Of a stretch of DNA of 9,214 nt, positions 6,224 through 9,214 are shown piece by piece. The position numbers and the translations under genes were made by a program. The first letter of the stretch is position 1. Every line of letters begins with the position of its first letter. Below the pieces are notes generated by a model. The model made no database searches and was not told where the DNA came from. It saw only the letters and a program-made list of their open reading frames with translations. This DNA is from JANNYA01 sp031409855 (GTDB taxonomy: Bacteria; Pseudomonadota; Gammaproteobacteria; Xanthomonadales; SZUA-5), in assembly GCA_031409855.1 (NCBI GenBank), contig JANNYA010000019.1, positions 1-9,214 of the forward strand, read 5' to 3'.

Positions 6224-6241
6224 GCACGCCGCGTGGCGTGC
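6224..6241 (+). promoter_or_regulatory. Hairpin in the rpsL-rpsG intergenic region
   Basis: A perfect 7 base-pair stem, GCACGCC/GGCGTGC, with a GCGT loop lies 20 bases after the rpsL stop. In Escherichia coli the rpsL-rpsG gap holds the structured target at which S7 represses translation of its own operon. The position suggests a similar role, but I cannot confirm the S7-binding signature. It is not followed by a T-run, so it is not an obvious terminator. Confidence 0.4.
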
Positions 6242-6319
6242 GCTTAGTCGGGCGGCTACAAGCGCTTGGTTTTGCGAGTGTTTTGCGGCCAAAAACTATA
6301 GAATTCAAGGAAATATCAA

Positions 6320-6787
6320 ATGAGTCGCAAGGGTCAAACCCCGGTTCGCCTAACGTTGGCGGATCCTAAGTTCCATAACGTTATGGTCGCGCGTTTTGTC
6401 AACATGTTGATGAAATCTGGCAAAAAATCCACCGCTGAGTCGATTTTGTACAGCGCAATCGAAGCGATTGGCGTAAAGAATCCAAATGCTATCGAGCAAG
6501 TGGAAAAAGCGCTTACCAATGTCGCGCCTGCCGTAGAAGTTAAATCGCGCCGAGTCGGCGGTTCTACCTATCAGGTGCCGGTCGAAGTTCGGCCAGCGCG
6601 TCGTCAAACGCTTGCAATGCGTTGGGTGATTGAATCGGCGCGTAAACGCGGCGAAAAATCGATGCCTTTGAAGCTTGCCGCTGAGTTAAGTGAAGCCGCC
6701 GAAAATCGCGGTGCTGCGGTCAAAAAGCGTGAAGAAACGCATCGTATGGCGGAAGCTAACAAGGCGTTCGCGCATTACCGTTGGTAG
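6320..6787 (+). CDS. rpsG: 30S ribosomal protein S7
   Basis: This is a 155-residue S7, close to the usual 156, clear from MSRKGQ at the N-terminus to the AHYRW end. Landmarks are FVNMLMKSGKKSTAESILY (27-45), ALTNVAPAVEVKSRRVGGSTYQVP within about 64-87, and RRQTLAMRWVIESARKRGEKSM (about 94-115). S7 nucleates assembly of the 30S head by binding the 3' major domain of 16S rRNA, and it acts as translational repressor of its operon in Escherichia coli. The ATG at 6320 follows an AAGGAAAT Shine-Dalgarno. It lies 116 bases after rpsL, and that gap contains a stable hairpin at 6224-6241. No unusual residues noticed. Confidence 0.98.
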   Translation: MSRKGQTPVRLTLADPKFHNVMVARFVNMLMKSGKKSTAESILYSAIEAIGVKNPNAIEQVEKALTNVAPAVEVKSRRVGGSTYQVPVEVRPARRQTLAMRWVIESARKRGEKSMPLKLAAELSEAAENRGAAVKKREETHRMAEANKAFAHYRW

Positions 6788-6789
6788 TT

Positions 6790-6847
6790 AATGTTGCTGG
6801 AATCGCTGCGGTTTGTAGCGCGGTTGAGATCAGCAACGTTGTTTTTT
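6790..6847 (+). terminator. Terminator/attenuator-like hairpin between rpsG and fusA
   Basis: AATGTTGCTG at 6790-6799 pairs with CAGCAACGTT at 6831-6840 as a 10 base-pair stem with one G-T wobble. A run of six T follows at 6842-6847 after a single G. The 31-base loop can form an inner CGCT/AGCG stem. The stem is AU-rich at its base and the loop is long, so termination is probably partial; it may tune fusA-tuf relative to rpsL-rpsG. It begins two bases after the rpsG stop codon. Confidence 0.45.
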
Positions 6848-6860
6848 GGAAATTCTCATT

Positions 6861-6897
6861 AGCACATCAAGCAGCGAAAGCTAAATCTTGATGCGCT
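6861..6897 (+). promoter_or_regulatory. Stem-loop in the fusA leader
   Basis: AGC-a-CATCAAG pairs with CTTGATG-c-GCT: seven base pairs, one A-C mismatch, then three more. The 15-base loop can itself form AGC-GAAA-GCT, a mini-hairpin capped by a GNRA tetraloop. It ends 34 bases before the fusA start. Function is unknown; it could be a processing site or an element controlling fusA translation. Confidence 0.35.
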
Positions 6898-6931
6898 GAA
6901 ACGTCGTTATATTTAAAGTTAAGGATAGATT

Positions 6932-9028
6932 GTGGCACGCGAAACTCCCATCGAACGTTATCGAAACATTGGCATTATGGCGCACATTGACGCCGGTAAA
7001 ACGACAACGACTGAACGTATTTTGTTCTACACCGGTGTGAACCACAAAATCGGCGAAGTGCACGCAGGTGCAGCGACGATGGATTGGATGGAGCAAGAGC
7101 AAGAGCGTGGTATCACGATCACATCTGCGGCGACGACTTGCTTCTGGCGTGGTATGGACGCGACCATGCCGCAACACCGATTCAACATCATCGATACCCC
7201 TGGGCACGTAGACTTCACCATTGAAGTCGAGCGTAGCTTGCGCGTGCTAGATGGCGCGGTGTTCGTGCTGTGTGCGGTCGGTGGCGTGCAGCCGCAATCT
7301 GAAACCGTTTGGCGTCAAGCTAACAAGTACGGTGTACCCCGCGTTGCTTTCGTCAATAAAATGGATCGCGCTGGCGCGAACTTTGACAAAGTCGTTGAGC
7401 AGCTGAAGACGCGTTTGGGTGCGCGGCCTGTGCCGATGCAGGTGCCAATTGGCGCGGAAGATGCGTTCGAAGGTGTCGTCGATCTATTAAAAATGAAGCA
7501 AATTGTTTGGGACGTCAAGTCCCAGGGCATGCAGTTTGAGTACGCCGAAATTCCGGAGAGTTTGCAAGCCAAGGCTGCCAAGGCGCGTGAATTCATGGTT
7601 GAGTCCGCCGCTGAAGGCGAAGACGAACTCATGAACAAATACTTGGAAGACGGCGAGCTGACCGAAGAAGAGATTCTGCGTGGTTTGCGTAAAGGCACAA
7701 TCGCTGCAAAAATTATCCCCGTGTATTGCGGTTCTGCGTTCAAGAATAAAGGCGTGCAAGCCATGCTTGACGGCGTCGTGCATTTGTTGCCTTCGCCTAT
7801 TGACCGTCCAGACGTGCGCGGTATTTTGGAAGATGAAACCGAAGCATTCCGCAAACCTGGCGACAAAGAGCCGTTTTCCGCGCTTGCGTTCAAAATTGCC
7901 ACCGATCCATTTGTGGGCACGTTGACCTTCTTCCGCGTGTACTCGGGCACCTTGAACAAGGGTGACTTTCTTTACAATCCAATCAAAGATCGCAAAGAGC
8001 GCATTGGTCGCTTGGTTCAGATGCACGCCAATGACCGCAAGGAAATTGACGAAGTGTGCGCAGGTGACATCGCTGCCGCGGTCGGCCTGAAAGATGTGAC
8101 CACGGGCGAAACCCTGTGTGATCTGAACAACATCATTACGCTTGAGCGCATGGTGTTCCCTGAGCCCGTAATCGCGATGGCGATTGAGCCCAAGACCAAG
8201 GTTGACCAAGAAAAGATGGGCATCGCGTTGGGTCGTTTGGCCCAAGAAGATCCTTCGTTCCGCGTGCGTTCTGATGAAGAATCTGGCCAGACCATCATCG
8301 CCGGCATGGGCGAGTTGCACTTGGAAATTATCGTTGATCGCATGAAGCGCGAATTCAACGTGGAAGCCAACGTCGGCAAGCCGCAGGTCGCCTATCGCGA
8401 AACGATACGTACAGCGGTGCGCCAAGACAGCAAGTTCGTGCGTCAGTCTGGTGGTCGTGGTCAATATGGTCACGTGGTGCTGGAAATCGAACCGTTAGAG
8501 CGTGGTTCGGGCTTTATTTTTGAGAACAAAATTGTTGGCGGCGTCGTTCCGAAGGAATACATTCCTGCGGTCGAAAAGGGCTTGCGCGAAACAATCGGTA
8601 CCGGCGTTTACGCAGGATTCCCCGTCGTAGACGTAAAAGTCTCGTTGGTTGACGGTTCCTACCATGATGTCGACTCAAACGAAATGGCGTTCAAAATGGC
8701 CGCGTCCATGGGCTTCAAAGACGGCACCAAGAAAGCTAATCCAGTGCTGCTCGAGCCCATTATGAAGGTCGAAGTCGTTTCGCCGGAAGACTATATTGGT
8801 GACGTGATGGGCGACATTAGCCGCCGCCGCGGTCTGCTGCAGGGTTCTGACGAAAGCGCATCCGGAAAAGTCATTAACTCGTTGGTGCCCTTGGGTGAAA
8901 TGTTTGGATATGCCACCAGCTTGCGCTCGATGAGTCAAGGTCGCGCAACGTTCACGATGGAGTTCGATCACTATGCTGAGGCACCCACAAATGTCGCCGA
9001 GCAAGTGATTAAGAAGTCCAACTCGTAA
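6932..9028 (+). CDS. fusA: Translation elongation factor G
   Basis: This is a full-length 698-residue EF-G, the GTPase that drives tRNA-mRNA translocation and, with RRF, ribosome recycling. GTP-binding motifs are intact: P-loop AHIDAGKTT (17-25), switch-I RGITITSAATT (60-70), DTPGH (89-93) and NKMD (143-146). Domain II follows (DPFVGTLTFFRVYSGTLNKG), then domain III (GMGELHLEI), domain IV (GGRGQYGHV, VDGSYHDVDSNEMAF) and domain V (LLEPIMKVEVVSPEDYIGDV). The start is GTG at 6932 preceded by AAGGA at 6921-6925; it gives the canonical MARETPIERYRNIGI N-terminus. The gene follows rpsG by 144 bases, a gap holding a terminator-like hairpin and a second stem-loop, and precedes tuf by 48 bases. EF-G of the housekeeping FusA type rather than the FusB or LepA paralogues. 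Confidence 0.98.
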   Translation: MARETPIERYRNIGIMAHIDAGKTTTTERILFYTGVNHKIGEVHAGAATMDWMEQEQERGITITSAATTCFWRGMDATMPQHRFNIIDTPGHVDFTIEVERSLRVLDGAVFVLCAVGGVQPQSETVWRQANKYGVPRVAFVNKMDRAGANFDKVVEQLKTRLGARPVPMQVPIGAEDAFEGVVDLLKMKQIVWDVKSQGMQFEYAEIPESLQAKAAKAREFMVESAAEGEDELMNKYLEDGELTEEEILRGLRKGTIAAKIIPVYCGSAFKNKGVQAMLDGVVHLLPSPIDRPDVRGILEDETEAFRKPGDKEPFSALAFKIATDPFVGTLTFFRVYSGTLNKGDFLYNPIKDRKERIGRLVQMHANDRKEIDEVCAGDIAAAVGLKDVTTGETLCDLNNIITLERMVFPEPVIAMAIEPKTKVDQEKMGIALGRLAQEDPSFRVRSDEESGQTIIAGMGELHLEIIVDRMKREFNVEANVGKPQVAYRETIRTAVRQDSKFVRQSGGRGQYGHVVLEIEPLERGSGFIFENKIVGGVVPKEYIPAVEKGLRETIGTGVYAGFPVVDVKVSLVDGSYHDVDSNEMAFKMAASMGFKDGTKKANPVLLEPIMKVEVVSPEDYIGDVMGDISRRRGLLQGSDESASGKVINSLVPLGEMFGYATSLRSMSQGRATFTMEFDHYAEAPTNVAEQVIKKSNS

Positions 9029-9076
9029 ATCATTGAACAAAAATTTTTGAAACAAATAACTTTTTGAGAGAAAGCC

Positions 9077-9214
9077 ATGAGCAAAGCAAAGTTTGAACGC
9101 AACAAGCCGCACGTCAACGTCGGCACCATCGGTCACGTGGATCACGGCAAGACAACGTTAACAGCGGCTTTGACCAAGATTGGTGCAGAGCGTTTTGGCG
9201 GCGAATTTAAAGCT
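9077..9214 (+). CDS. tuf: Translation elongation factor Tu (5' part only)
   Basis: This is the first 46 codons of EF-Tu, cut by the window end. The N-terminus MSKAKFERNKPHVNVGTIGH and the P-loop GHVDHGKTT (19-27) are diagnostic of EF-Tu. The stretch TAALTKIGAERFGGEFKA is, from memory, like that of Xanthomonadales EF-Tu. EF-Tu delivers aminoacyl-tRNA to the ribosome. The ATG at 9077 is preceded by GAGAG, a modest Shine-Dalgarno. The gene lies 48 bases after fusA with only a short A5T5 palindrome (9039-9050) between, so co-transcription is likely. Whether this genome has one or two tuf copies cannot be told. Confidence 0.96.
   Translation, partial: MSKAKFERNKPHVNVGTIGHVDHGKTTLTAALTKIGAERFGGEFKA

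Noticed and set aside
6296..6301. TATAGA as -10 of an internal rpsG promoter
   Set aside because: The nearest -35-like sequence (TTGCGA) is 19 bases away and would leave almost no leader before the rpsG Shine-Dalgarno.
6888..6915. Promoter for fusA (TTGATG, 16 bases, TATTTA)
   Set aside because: The start point would fall at about 6922, inside the Shine-Dalgarno sequence; the -35 half is also part of a stem-loop.
7487..8473. Long reverse-strand frame opposite fusA
   Set aside because: It is a shadow of the strongly coding fusA frame, has no start signals and no protein-family resemblance.
9039..9050. CAAAAATTTTTG palindrome after fusA as a terminator
   Set aside because: The stem is all A-T apart from its closing pair and too weak to terminate; tuf follows within 48 bases and is normally co-transcribed.

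Overview
The window reads as a bacterial chromosome segment, most likely from a gammaproteobacterium or a close beta/gamma relative. The C-terminal domain of ZipA and the AmpE-type protein point to Gammaproteobacteria. The EF-Tu N-terminus, as remembered, resembles that of Xanthomonadales, while S12 and EF-G look beta/gamma-like. This placement is inference, since no search could be run. All recognisable genes lie on the + strand.

Region 1 (about 1-1253) is accessory DNA. It holds two matching folded repeats (about 91-185 and 765-860) with the architecture of integron attC recombination sites: long imperfect inverted repeats with single bulged bases, AAC on the left, GTT on the right, and a shared GGCTGAATTCAACGTT right end. 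Between them lies one complete gene cassette (about 180-854) carrying a two-gene toxin-antitoxin-like module, a DUF433 protein followed by a DUF5615 PIN-like protein, with a 1-base stop/start overlap. No integrase is visible, so this is the tail of a cassette array or an integrase-less attC cluster (CALIN). Its boundary with the chromosome lies in the roughly 390-base stretch before ychF, where I see no convincing gene.

Region 2 (1254-5596) is core-like but unusually assorted: ychF (ATPase), an ArnT/PMT-like membrane glycosyltransferase, zipA (FtsZ anchor) and an AmpE/CobD-like membrane protein. Spacing is tight between ychF and the glycosyltransferase (24 bases) and between zipA and ampE (9 bases).

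Region 3 (5597-9214) is the str operon: rpsL, rpsG, fusA and the start of tuf. A good sigma70-type promoter precedes rpsL. Hairpins sit in both ribosomal intergenic gaps, including a terminator-like stem with a T-run between rpsG and fusA. These genes encode small-subunit proteins S12 and S7 and the elongation factors EF-G and EF-Tu. rpoBC is not immediately upstream as it is in many proteobacteria.

The most interesting part is the integron cassette next to housekeeping genes. Secondary interest lies in the str-operon leader structures and the zipA-ampE pairing.
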